From: CAZOKZ01 sp964580585
Lineage (GTDB): Bacteria > Sumerlaeota > Sumerlaeia > SLMS01 > JAHLLQ01
Direction: 5' to 3'
NCBI GenBank assembly: GCA_964580585.1
Contig: CAZOKZ010000068.1
Location: 1-22,749, forward strand
Length of the DNA stretch: 22,749 nucleotides
Positions 15,448 through 21,681 of this stretch are shown in pieces. The number at the start of each line of letters is the position of its first letter. Position 1 is the first letter of the stretch. The position numbers and the translations under genes were made by a program. The notes beneath the pieces were generated by a model. It was not told the origin of the DNA. It worked only from the letters and a program-made list of their open reading frames with translations, and made no database searches.

Positions 15448-16797
15448 ATGTTCGATTCAGGATGCCTTTTTCCGCAGGGATGGCACTCCAGTGTGCGTGG
15501 TTTTCAACGCGCCCTTTGGGTAATATTGTTGCCCAGCCTGCTGTTGTCCAGCGTAGGGTGCGCAGGCAAATCCACGACCATCGATGGAGGTGAGTCGGAG
15601 ATGTCGAATGTAACGGTAAAGTTTCTTTTGACGGTTCCCGAGAAGACAGAAGGCTCCGTTTATATCACGGGTAGTTTGCCGGAGTGGGGGCCTTGGGACC
15701 CAGGGATGACACCGATGAATGGAAGTGGCGAAACAAGAAGTTATGAAGTCGTCGTTCCCGTTGGATCAAAAATTGAATACAAGTTTACGCTGGGAAGTTG
15801 GCAGGAAGAATTACAGGACGAAAACGGTTATACTTCAGGTAACTTTGTCGTGGAAGCGTCGGAGGACCAGACGGTTAAGCACCGAGCGTTTTCGTTTGGC
15901 ACAGCTTCTAATCGAGATGCAGATCCCGATGGCGTGATCAAAGCTCTCTCGACGCAACCCGATATTTGGACGGAGCGGTGCCCCGATTTTTACGAAACGT
16001 TTCTTTATCCGGGCGGTTTGAGCAAGGCCGTGATTATCAGCATGGATGATTGTTCGGTGCAGGATATTCGATTTGTGGAGATGCTCAACCGGCATCGCCT
16101 TAAGGGATCGTTCCACCTGAACTCGGGTAAGCTCGACCAGGAATATCATGTCGCGAGCAACGAGTTGCGCGCAATTTATTCAGGACACGAGGTGTCATGC
16201 CACACGGTTAATCATCCGTATCTCACGACACTTACAAAAGACGAAATCAAAGCGGAAGTTTTTGAGGATCAGAAGACATTGACCAGGCTTGCCGGGAATC
16301 CGGTACGAGGGTTGTCCTACCCGTTTGGAGCCGTGGATTTTGAAACGTTGGATGTGTTGAGAGAGTTGGGGATTGTTTATGCCCGGACAACAGCACAGGA
16401 TACGGACTTTACACTTCCGCAGGACCTTTTGATTTGGCCGGGAAGCGGTCATCAAAGCGAGGCTCTATCCTTGACGGACCGCTTTCTCGATACTGGTAAC
16501 GAAAAACTTCGTCTGCTTCTGATCTGGGGGCATACTTGGGAGTTGGATGGTCAGGCACAGCCGGAAACGAATAGTTGGGAATCGATGGAAAAATTCTGCG
16601 CAAAGCTGGAAAATCGGCCGGACGTTTGGAGTGCTACGTTCATCGAAGTTGCGGATTATTTGACCGCCTTGCAGGAACTGGAATTTTCCGAGGACGGACG
16701 ACAGGTTACCAATAAAGCAAAGTCTTCCATTTGGATGCGTAGTTCCGAAGGAATGGGTGTCATTGAACTGAAACCGGGGCAAAGCGCAAACATCTGA
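15448..16797 (+). CDS. Probable lipoprotein polysaccharide deacetylase with N-terminal starch/glycogen-binding-like domain
   Basis: This is a 449-residue protein. ATG 15448 is preferred over the upstream frame opening at 15334, because GGGAG and GAGGA precede it and a signal peptide follows. Residues 18-38 (FQRALWVILLPSLLLSSVGC) form a hydrophobic signal ending at Cys38, a slightly atypical lipobox. Residues about 52-150 resemble a CBM20/CBM48-like E-set domain (VYITGSLPEWGPWDP, KIEYKFTLGSWQEE). Residues about 190-410 are a NodB-type deacetylase: Asp200-Asp201 in ISMDDCS, the metal motif HTVNH (252-256), RGLSYPFG (287-294), and His362 in IWGHTWEL. The expected substrate is an N- or O-acetylated polysaccharide at the envelope, perhaps bound by the N-terminal domain. 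It stands 144 bases after bshC and 64 bases before the flippase-like gene. Confidence 0.8.
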   Translation: MFDSGCLFPQGWHSSVRGFQRALWVILLPSLLLSSVGCAGKSTTIDGGESEMSNVTVKFLLTVPEKTEGSVYITGSLPEWGPWDPGMTPMNGSGETRSYEVVVPVGSKIEYKFTLGSWQEELQDENGYTSGNFVVEASEDQTVKHRAFSFGTASNRDADPDGVIKALSTQPDIWTERCPDFYETFLYPGGLSKAVIISMDDCSVQDIRFVEMLNRHRLKGSFHLNSGKLDQEYHVASNELRAIYSGHEVSCHTVNHPYLTTLTKDEIKAEVFEDQKTLTRLAGNPVRGLSYPFGAVDFETLDVLRELGIVYARTTAQDTDFTLPQDLLIWPGSGHQSEALSLTDRFLDTGNEKLRLLLIWGHTWELDGQAQPETNSWESMEKFCAKLENRPDVWSATFIEVADYLTALQELEFSEDGRQVTNKAKSSIWMRSSEGMGVIELKPGQSANI

Positions 16798-16861
16798 TCG
16801 TACACACGGTTTTAAACGTGATCGATAATTTTTTGTTCAGTCAACTCACTGGAGTCATTAC

Positions 16862-17914
16862 TTGAAATCCAAAGCCAAACGCCTTCTCTCCGTTGCCATT
16901 TCGTTGATCTTGTTGGGCGTATTGATTGCCACAGTGGATTTTGACGCGTTGATGAACGTGTTGCTCGGCGCTCATTTGGGATGGTTTACAGTGGCCGTGT
17001 TTTTTTTCGTGCCGCAGACGTTGGCCATTGCATGGCGATGGGCGATGATTTCCGAACCGATTGCGCGTATTCATTGGCGCGAAGCTGGGCGGCAGGTGCT
17101 CGCGAGCAGTTGCTTGAATTTGGTGCTGCCAAGCAAGCTGGGCGATTTGGCCAAAGGCGTGTTTTTATATCGCCAGGGACGGTGTCGTCTCGACGACGGC
17201 TTGCACATCGTCGTCTTTGAAAAACTGCTCGATCTTGCGGCGCTCAGCGCATGGATGGTGATCGGGTGGATTCTTGTGCCGAGCATGGCGAGCTGGGTGC
17301 TGGGCGTGCTGGCGCTGGGTCTTGTGATTATCGGAACCGTTTGGTTGACGTATTTCACGCCGGTGGGGACGCGGTTGCTGTTGGCGATGATTCCCGGTTT
17401 CATGCGACGGAAAAAGAAGTTGGCGAAGGTTGTCGAGATTTTCGAATCCGGTCCGCGCGTGATGCAACTCGTGCACGCGGACGGGCGCCGTCGAAACCGC
17501 ATCATCGGTTGGAGCTTCATCATCTGGGCGCTGCACTTGGCACAGATTTATTGTTTTTTCAAAACCCTCGGCGCGCAGGTTGACGTTTTTGAAGTCTTCG
17601 CACGCATGCCGATCGCGATTTTCGCGGGCTTGATGCCGCTGTCGATCGCGGGCGTGGGTGTGCGCGATTGGGCGCTGGTCACCGTGTTTGCGTCGGAGGA
17701 AAACACACGCGCGATTTTGGTGGGGGTGGGGCTGCTGGTTTCGTTGCGCTATGTGTTCCCGGCGTTGGCGGGCATGAACTTCATGCCGAAGTATATGCTG
17801 ATGGCGAAGAGTTTGCAGGGGGGAGACGACAAAGGTAAACCACAGAGACACGGAGACACGGAGAAGTCACGGAGGAAAAATTCGCTACCGCGAACAAGGG
17901 TAAAGAAAGTTTGA
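16862..17914 (+). CDS. LPG-synthase-TM / flippase-like integral membrane protein (PF03706 type)
   Basis: This is a 350-residue protein from TTG 16862, with GGAG seven bases upstream. It has about seven to eight hydrophobic segments (from LLSVAISLILLGVLIATV to AILVGVGLLVSLRYVFPALA). Family signatures are LNLVLPSKLGDLAKGVFLYR (86-105) and LPLSIAGVGVRDWAL (259-273), the conserved 'NxxLP..lGD' and 'P.siaG.GvRd' stretches of the lysylphosphatidylglycerol-synthase transmembrane family. Members without a catalytic soluble domain are annotated as flippase-like; the lipid or glycolipid substrate here is unknown. The final 30 or so residues (GDDKGKPQRHGDTEKSRRKN and on) are hydrophilic and encoded by an interspersed repeat (17837-17880), so the ancestral protein probably ended near residue 320. 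It converges on cysNC. Confidence 0.85.
   Translation: MKSKAKRLLSVAISLILLGVLIATVDFDALMNVLLGAHLGWFTVAVFFFVPQTLAIAWRWAMISEPIARIHWREAGRQVLASSCLNLVLPSKLGDLAKGVFLYRQGRCRLDDGLHIVVFEKLLDLAALSAWMVIGWILVPSMASWVLGVLALGLVIIGTVWLTYFTPVGTRLLLAMIPGFMRRKKKLAKVVEIFESGPRVMQLVHADGRRRNRIIGWSFIIWALHLAQIYCFFKTLGAQVDVFEVFARMPIAIFAGLMPLSIAGVGVRDWALVTVFASEENTRAILVGVGLLVSLRYVFPALAGMNFMPKYMLMAKSLQGGDDKGKPQRHGDTEKSRRKNSLPRTRVKKV
17837..17880 (+). repeat. Interspersed 'CACAGAGACACGGAG' repeat at the 3' end of the flippase-like gene
   Basis: This purine-rich stretch has the short tandem unit AGACACGG repeated about twice and a degenerate third copy (AGTCACGG). From recall it matches a repeat scattered in many environmental bacterial genomes, often between genes. 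Here it lies in the coding sequence and specifies the KPQRHGDTEKSRRK tail. Confidence 0.6.
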
Positions 17915-17926
17915 CACTTAATGCGA

Positions 17927-17955
17927 GAGGGACGGAGAAAATAACTCCGTCCCTC
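17927..17955. terminator. Perfect hairpin between convergent genes
   Basis: An 11-bp perfect stem, GAGGGACGGAG (17927-17937) with CTCCGTCCCTC (17945-17955), has a seven-base loop. It lies between the converging flippase-like gene and cysNC. On the plus strand a weak T-rich sequence follows (GTAGGTTCTTCTT). It may act as a bidirectional terminator, or be part of the repeat cluster. Confidence 0.55.
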
Positions 17956-17964
17956 GTAGGTTCT

Positions 17965-17998
17965 TCTTGGCGATTCTTTGCGGCTTCGCGCCTTCATG
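17965..17998. repeat. 'CTTGGCGATTCTTTGCGGCTTCGCGCCTTC' interspersed repeat unit
   Basis: This degenerate tandem of CTTGGCG / CTTTGCGG / CTTCGCGCC units is of the kind commonly paired with the CACAGAGACACGGAG element in environmental genomes (recall, not searched). No coding potential is visible in either direction. Confidence 0.5.
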
Positions 17999-18001
17999 TT
18001 G

Positions 18002-18027
18002 TCCGCCGTAGCCTTGGCAGAGGCGGA
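18002..18027. repeat. Palindromic 'TCCGCC...GGCGGA' interspersed repeat
   Basis: TCCGCC (18002-18007) and GGCGGA (18022-18027) are exact inverted arms enclosing GCC-TT-GGC, so the 26-base element can fold into a hairpin. Translated, it gives the ASAKATAD and QGYGGQ peptides that recur as artefactual ORFs in uncultured-bacterium genomes (recall). On the minus strand it begins 13 bases after the cysNC stop and could help terminate that transcript. Confidence 0.65.
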
Positions 18028-18040
18028 TGCGATGATTATC

Positions 18041-20488
18041 TTACTCCGGCAAAATGATCGCGCGGCGTTCGAGTTCGGCGACGATTTGATCGACGCATTC
18101 TTCGAGCGAATGCGTGCCGGTATCGACGGTGACGTCCGCATTTTCGGGTTCCTCGTACGGAGCGTCGATGCCGGTGAATCCTTTGATTTCACCTGCACGC
18201 GCTTTTTTGTACAGGCCTTTGGGATCGCGTTGCTCGCAAACATCGATTTTCGTGGCGACGTGAATTTCAAGGAATTCGTTTTCGCCCGGTTGCAGACGGC
18301 GAGCCATCTGGCGATCAGCGCGGTATGGGCTGATGAACGCGACCATGTTGATCGTGCCCGCGTCGCTGAATAGCTTGGCAACTTCGCCGACGCGGCGGAT
18401 GTTTTCCACGCGATCGTTGGGCGCGAATGTCAGGTCGCGGTTCAATCCCTGGCGCACGTTGTCGCCGTCGAGAATATACGTGTTCACATTGCGTTTGTGC
18501 AAGCGCGCGGCGACGGCGTTCGCGAGCGTCGATTTGCCCGCACCGGAAAGGCCAGTGAACCACAGTGTCGCGCCACGATGGGCGTTGCTGCGTTCGCGGT
18601 CGGTGCGCGAAACGGCCTGATCGTGCCACGTCAGGTTTTTGCCTTCGGTGATCAGTTCAGGCAACGAATACGTGCCGCTCGGAATGAAGGCCATTTCCTC
18701 CATTTTTGCGGTGATTTCTGCCACAACGGCGTCGAGATCCGAGATGTCGGTCAGATGAATGTCAGCACTGGCGGGTGTGCGTTCGCCTTTTTCCGAGAGG
18801 TGAATTTCCAGGAACGGCTGGGGATTCACGAGGGGACGGAGGAACGCTGGGTCCGCCAGAGAAAATGCGTTCGATGTTGAAACGACGATCTGGCCCGAGC
18901 GAATCAGAATGTGCGCGACTTCGCCAAAGCGACGTTCGAGTTCTTCCTGTTCGACGTCGATATTGTTGTCCAAACCGATTTTCAGGTTTTCGCCGTCGAG
19001 CAAATATGCGTGCAGATGGCGTTTGTTCAGCTCGGCTTCGAGACGCGCGGCTACTTTGGCTTTGCCGATGCCTGCTTCACCGGTGAAGAGCACAAGGCCC
19101 GAGCGGTGTCCGTTTACCAATTCGCGATGATCGATGGAAATTTCGCCACGCACCCAGCGAATATCGCGCAGACGGGCTTTTTCGCGCACCGCGCTCAATT
19201 CGCTCGATACGTTGGCCATGACGATGCCACCGCCCGCGATGTCGTAGTCGTCAACGATGACAAAGCGACCCGAGTTGATGAAATTCGAGTACAAATCGAA
19301 CGCGATGGGACGACGTGTGGAGAGCGTTACCTCGGCCACGTCGTTGCGTTCGACTTGTTCTTTGGTTCCTTGCGCGGCGGCAAGGTCCGACGCATCGATG
19401 ATGCGGTGGATTTCCTGGATTTGCACTTCGACTTCATTGGTTGCGATGCGCAGCAGATATTTTTTGTTTTTGGCGAACGGTTGGCGACCCATCCAGAAGA
19501 CGTTCACGCGCAACGTATCGCCGACTTCGGGCATTTGGTCTTCGTGATGGGCAATTTCGCCGCGTTCGATGAAAATTTGCTCGTCGAGCGTGAACCCGAC
19601 GCTCTGGCCAGCACAGGCATTTTTGGGCAGCGGCTTGACATTGAAGCCTTCGATCGAAGCCACGCGCGCCGATTTGTTGGACGGCGAGAAAACGATCTTG
19701 TCGCCGATTTTCAAGCGACCCGTGTTGATGCGACCTGCGATAATGCGGCGGGCGTCGAACTTGTACACATCCTGAACGGGCATGCGCAGCGCTTTGTTCT
19801 GGCTGGCGATTTCCTTTTTAAATTCCCCCATCGCGTCGAGCACTGTCGGGCCCGTGTACCACGGCATGCGGTCGCTTTTGTTGGCGATGTTATCGCCTTC
19901 ACGGGCGCTGACGGGGATGAACGCGCGCGGCTCGACGTTGATTTCTTTCAGGAACGCGCGGTATTCGACTTCGATCCGACGGAAAGTTTCTTCGTCATAA
20001 TCCACCAGGTCCATCTTGTTGACAGCGACCGAGACCTGGGGGATGCCGAGCAGCGACAGCATGTATCCGTGGCGTTTGCTTTGTTCGCGCACGCCTTCTT
20101 TGGCATCGATCAGCAGCACGGCGGCTTCGGCGCGCGAAGCACCCGAGATCATGTTCTTGAGGAATTCTTTGTGTCCCGGCGCATCGATCAGGATGTACTC
20201 GCGATTCTTCCATTTGAAGAACGTGCGGGCCGTGTCGATCGTGATGCCTTGCTCCTGCTCTTCGAGGAACGCGTCGAAGAGGAACGCCCACTCGAAAACT
20301 TTACCCTGAAGTTCACAGATGCGTTGAACTTTTTCAACGTGACCTTCGGGCAACGATCCCGTGTCGGCATACAGGCGTCCGAGCAACGTGGATTTACCGT
20401 GGTCCACGTGACCCACGATAACGATATTGAAATGTTCGATCTTTGCGTCTTTGTCCGCTTGGCTCATTGCGGAAGTAATAGTCGGCAT
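18041..20488 (-). CDS. cysNC: CysN-CysC fusion (sulfate adenylyltransferase GTPase subunit + APS kinase) with an extra degenerate kinase-like domain
   Basis: This is an 815-residue protein from ATG 20488-20486; ATG at codon 8 is an alternative. Residues 17-235 are the CysN GTPase: GHVDHGKS (26-33), GITIDTAR (81-88), DAPGH (102-106), NKMD (157-160). Residues 235-430 are the two beta-barrels. Residues 460-600 resemble APS kinase but look inactive: the P-loop is GEAGIGKA (470-477) with Ala instead of Ser/Thr after Lys, LLDGEN (496-501) is kept, and the ISPYRADR and FTGIDAPYE motifs are missing. Residues 618-815 are an intact CysC: GLSGAGKST (646-654), LDGDNVRQGL (673-682), ISPYRADR (719-726), FTGIDAPYEEP (771-781). 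With CysD it should convert sulfate to APS and then PAPS in the cytoplasm. It follows cysD by 75 bases. A typical NC fusion is around 620-640 residues, so the middle domain accounts for the excess. Confidence 0.93.
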   Translation of the reverse strand: MPTITSAMSQADKDAKIEHFNIVIVGHVDHGKSTLLGRLYADTGSLPEGHVEKVQRICELQGKVFEWAFLFDAFLEEQEQGITIDTARTFFKWKNREYILIDAPGHKEFLKNMISGASRAEAAVLLIDAKEGVREQSKRHGYMLSLLGIPQVSVAVNKMDLVDYDEETFRRIEVEYRAFLKEINVEPRAFIPVSAREGDNIANKSDRMPWYTGPTVLDAMGEFKKEIASQNKALRMPVQDVYKFDARRIIAGRINTGRLKIGDKIVFSPSNKSARVASIEGFNVKPLPKNACAGQSVGFTLDEQIFIERGEIAHHEDQMPEVGDTLRVNVFWMGRQPFAKNKKYLLRIATNEVEVQIQEIHRIIDASDLAAAQGTKEQVERNDVAEVTLSTRRPIAFDLYSNFINSGRFVIVDDYDIAGGGIVMANVSSELSAVREKARLRDIRWVRGEISIDHRELVNGHRSGLVLFTGEAGIGKAKVAARLEAELNKRHLHAYLLDGENLKIGLDNNIDVEQEELERRFGEVAHILIRSGQIVVSTSNAFSLADPAFLRPLVNPQPFLEIHLSEKGERTPASADIHLTDISDLDAVVAEITAKMEEMAFIPSGTYSLPELITEGKNLTWHDQAVSRTDRERSNAHRGATLWFTGLSGAGKSTLANAVAARLHKRNVNTYILDGDNVRQGLNRDLTFAPNDRVENIRRVGEVAKLFSDAGTINMVAFISPYRADRQMARRLQPGENEFLEIHVATKIDVCEQRDPKGLYKKARAGEIKGFTGIDAPYEEPENADVTVDTGTHSLEECVDQIVAELERRAIILPE

Positions 20489-20563
20489 GTCGTGTCTATC
20501 CCGTAAAAGATGCGAAAATAACAGAGGGTTGAAGATCCAGTGGAAAGCGAGCGAAGGGGGAAC

Positions 20564-21400
20564 TTACATGTAGCCCGATTTACGCAACTCTTCCATGCCG
20601 CGTCCGCCGCCTTCGGCGTCTTGAGCACGGCCTGAACGTTCGGCGACCTTGGTGTTGCGCAATTCCTCGATGATGTCTTCAACCGTGGTGGCTTGCGACT
20701 GAATCGGGAACGTGCAGGGCGCGCAACCCAGCGAGCGATAGCGCGTGCCTTCGCCCTGGTTGAAGTAAAGCGGGACGACGGGGATGTTTTCGCGCGCGAT
20801 GTATTCCCAGATGTTGATTTCCGTCCAGTCGAGCAGCGGGTGAACGCGTACGTGAGTGCCGGGGCGGAACGAAGTCTTGAATTGATCCCAGAGTTCGGGG
20901 GGTTGGTCGCGGAAATCCCAGTCGTTGTTTTTGTCGCGTGGCGAAAAATAACGTTCCTTGGCGCGGGTGCCTTCTTCGTCGCTTCGCACGCCCGCGATCA
21001 CGCCTTCGAGATTCAACTCGGCCAACGTTTCCTTGAGTCCCTGGGTTTTTAACGCCCCGCAGCAGGTCAGGCGGCCCTTGTCTTTGTTCATACCTTCGGC
21101 GAGCGCCTTTTTGTTCTGACCCACGATCAGCTTCAGGTTCCAGTCCTTGGCGAGTTTATCGCGGAATTCGATCATTTCCGGGATTTTGTAACTCGTATCG
21201 ATGTGAATGAGCGGAAATGGCACGTGTCCGAAGAACGCCTTGCGTGCCAGCCAGAGCATCACGCTGGAGTCTTTGCCGATCGACCAGAGCATCCCGAGCT
21301 TTTCGAAGCATTTATAGGCTTCGCGCAGGATGAAAATCGACTGATTTTCGAGCGAATCGAGGTGAGTCATCGTTTCGGTTTGGGTGGCGCTTTCTTGCAT
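20564..21400 (-). CDS. cysD: CysD, sulfate adenylyltransferase small (catalytic) subunit
   Basis: This is a 278-residue protein. The frame is open to 21646, but ATG 21400-21398 has a consensus AAGGAG six bases upstream and places THLDSLENQSIFILREAY at the usual N-terminus; the ATG at 21472 and the earlier part read as non-conserved sequence. The PP-loop is SIGKDSS (40-46), followed by VMLWLARKAFFG. Other family stretches are GVRSDEEGTRAKERYFSPRD, PLLDWTEINIWEYI and VAERSGRAQD with a terminal KSGYM. It transfers AMP from ATP to sulfate, driven by CysN GTPase. It is shorter than E. coli CysD (302 residues), with a GRLTCCGALKTQGLKE segment and an LGCAPCTFPIQ segment instead of the longer enterobacterial insertion. 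It is the first gene of the cysD-cysNC operon. Confidence 0.93.
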   Translation of the reverse strand: MQESATQTETMTHLDSLENQSIFILREAYKCFEKLGMLWSIGKDSSVMLWLARKAFFGHVPFPLIHIDTSYKIPEMIEFRDKLAKDWNLKLIVGQNKKALAEGMNKDKGRLTCCGALKTQGLKETLAELNLEGVIAGVRSDEEGTRAKERYFSPRDKNNDWDFRDQPPELWDQFKTSFRPGTHVRVHPLLDWTEINIWEYIARENIPVVPLYFNQGEGTRYRSLGCAPCTFPIQSQATTVEDIIEELRNTKVAERSGRAQDAEGGGRGMEELRKSGYM

Positions 21401-21406
21401 ACCATT

Positions 21407-21412
21407 CTCCTT
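21407..21412 (-). promoter_or_regulatory. Ribosome binding site deciding the cysD start
   Basis: The minus strand reads AAGGAG, six bases before ATG 21400. It is the strongest such site in the window and argues against the 24- and 82-residue N-terminal extensions. Confidence 0.75.
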
Positions 21413-21496
21413 GGGAACTGTCCCGCTCGGGGAGGCGGATGGTGCGGCAAGACCGTCGGTTGTCTCAAGCATAATCAATGAACCCTTGAAAACACG

Positions 21497-21568
21497 GGAT
21501 TTAAGACCAGCGCTTTTGCAAAAAGTTGGTCGAGAGGTACTGCTTTTGAGGGCTCTTCGTCTAAATCC
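21497..21568 (-). promoter_or_regulatory. Candidate structured RNA leader (three-way junction) upstream of cysD
   Basis: In the minus-strand RNA, GGAUUUA (21568-21562) pairs perfectly with UAAAUCC (21503-21497), closing two inner hairpins. P2 pairs CGAAGAG (21559-21553) with CUCUCG (21536-21531) with one bulge. P3 pairs GACCA (21531-21527) with UGGUC (21509-21505) and, inside it, CUUUU (21525-21521) with AAAAG (21517-21513). C21531 cannot be used in both. The element ends about 97 bases before the cysD start, a normal place for a riboswitch or attenuator. It does not match the SAM-I core as I remember it. Folding is by eye only. Confidence 0.3.
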
Positions 21569-21612
21569 TACAAAAACAGTATGATTTACGGAGAGGAGCA
21601 TTAAGTGTGCCG

Positions 21613-21652
21613 ACCCGCGCGTGGCAAGCACGATTTGCTGCCACACGCGGGT
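21613..21652 (-). terminator. Hairpin after the Ig-like protein gene
   Basis: Arms 21613-21626 and 21639-21652 are complementary at 13 of 14 positions, with a further AGCA/TGCT pairing inside. On the minus strand the hairpin lies about 30 bases after the stop of the Ig-like protein gene. No T-run follows, so it may be a factor-assisted terminator or processing structure that separates this gene from cysD. Confidence 0.5.
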
Positions 21653-21681
21653 TTGACAATAAATGACGATAAAGAGATTTT

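Noticed and set aside
15448..16797. BshB (bacillithiol deacetylase) next to bshC
   Set aside because: The protein has NodB-type motifs (DD, HxxxH, YPFG) rather than the PIG-L/LmbE motif expected for BshB.
17837..17880. CRISPR array
   Set aside because: The units are 8-10 bases long, without spacers; this is a short purine-rich tandem repeat.
18911..20506. 531-codon open frame on the plus strand opposite cysNC
   Set aside because: It lies antisense to a clearly conserved gene, has no recognisable domain, and is explained by codon bias of the opposite strand.
21401..21646. 82-residue N-terminal extension of CysD
   Set aside because: It runs through the hairpin and the candidate leader, is not conserved-looking, and the strong AAGGAG site supports ATG 21400.
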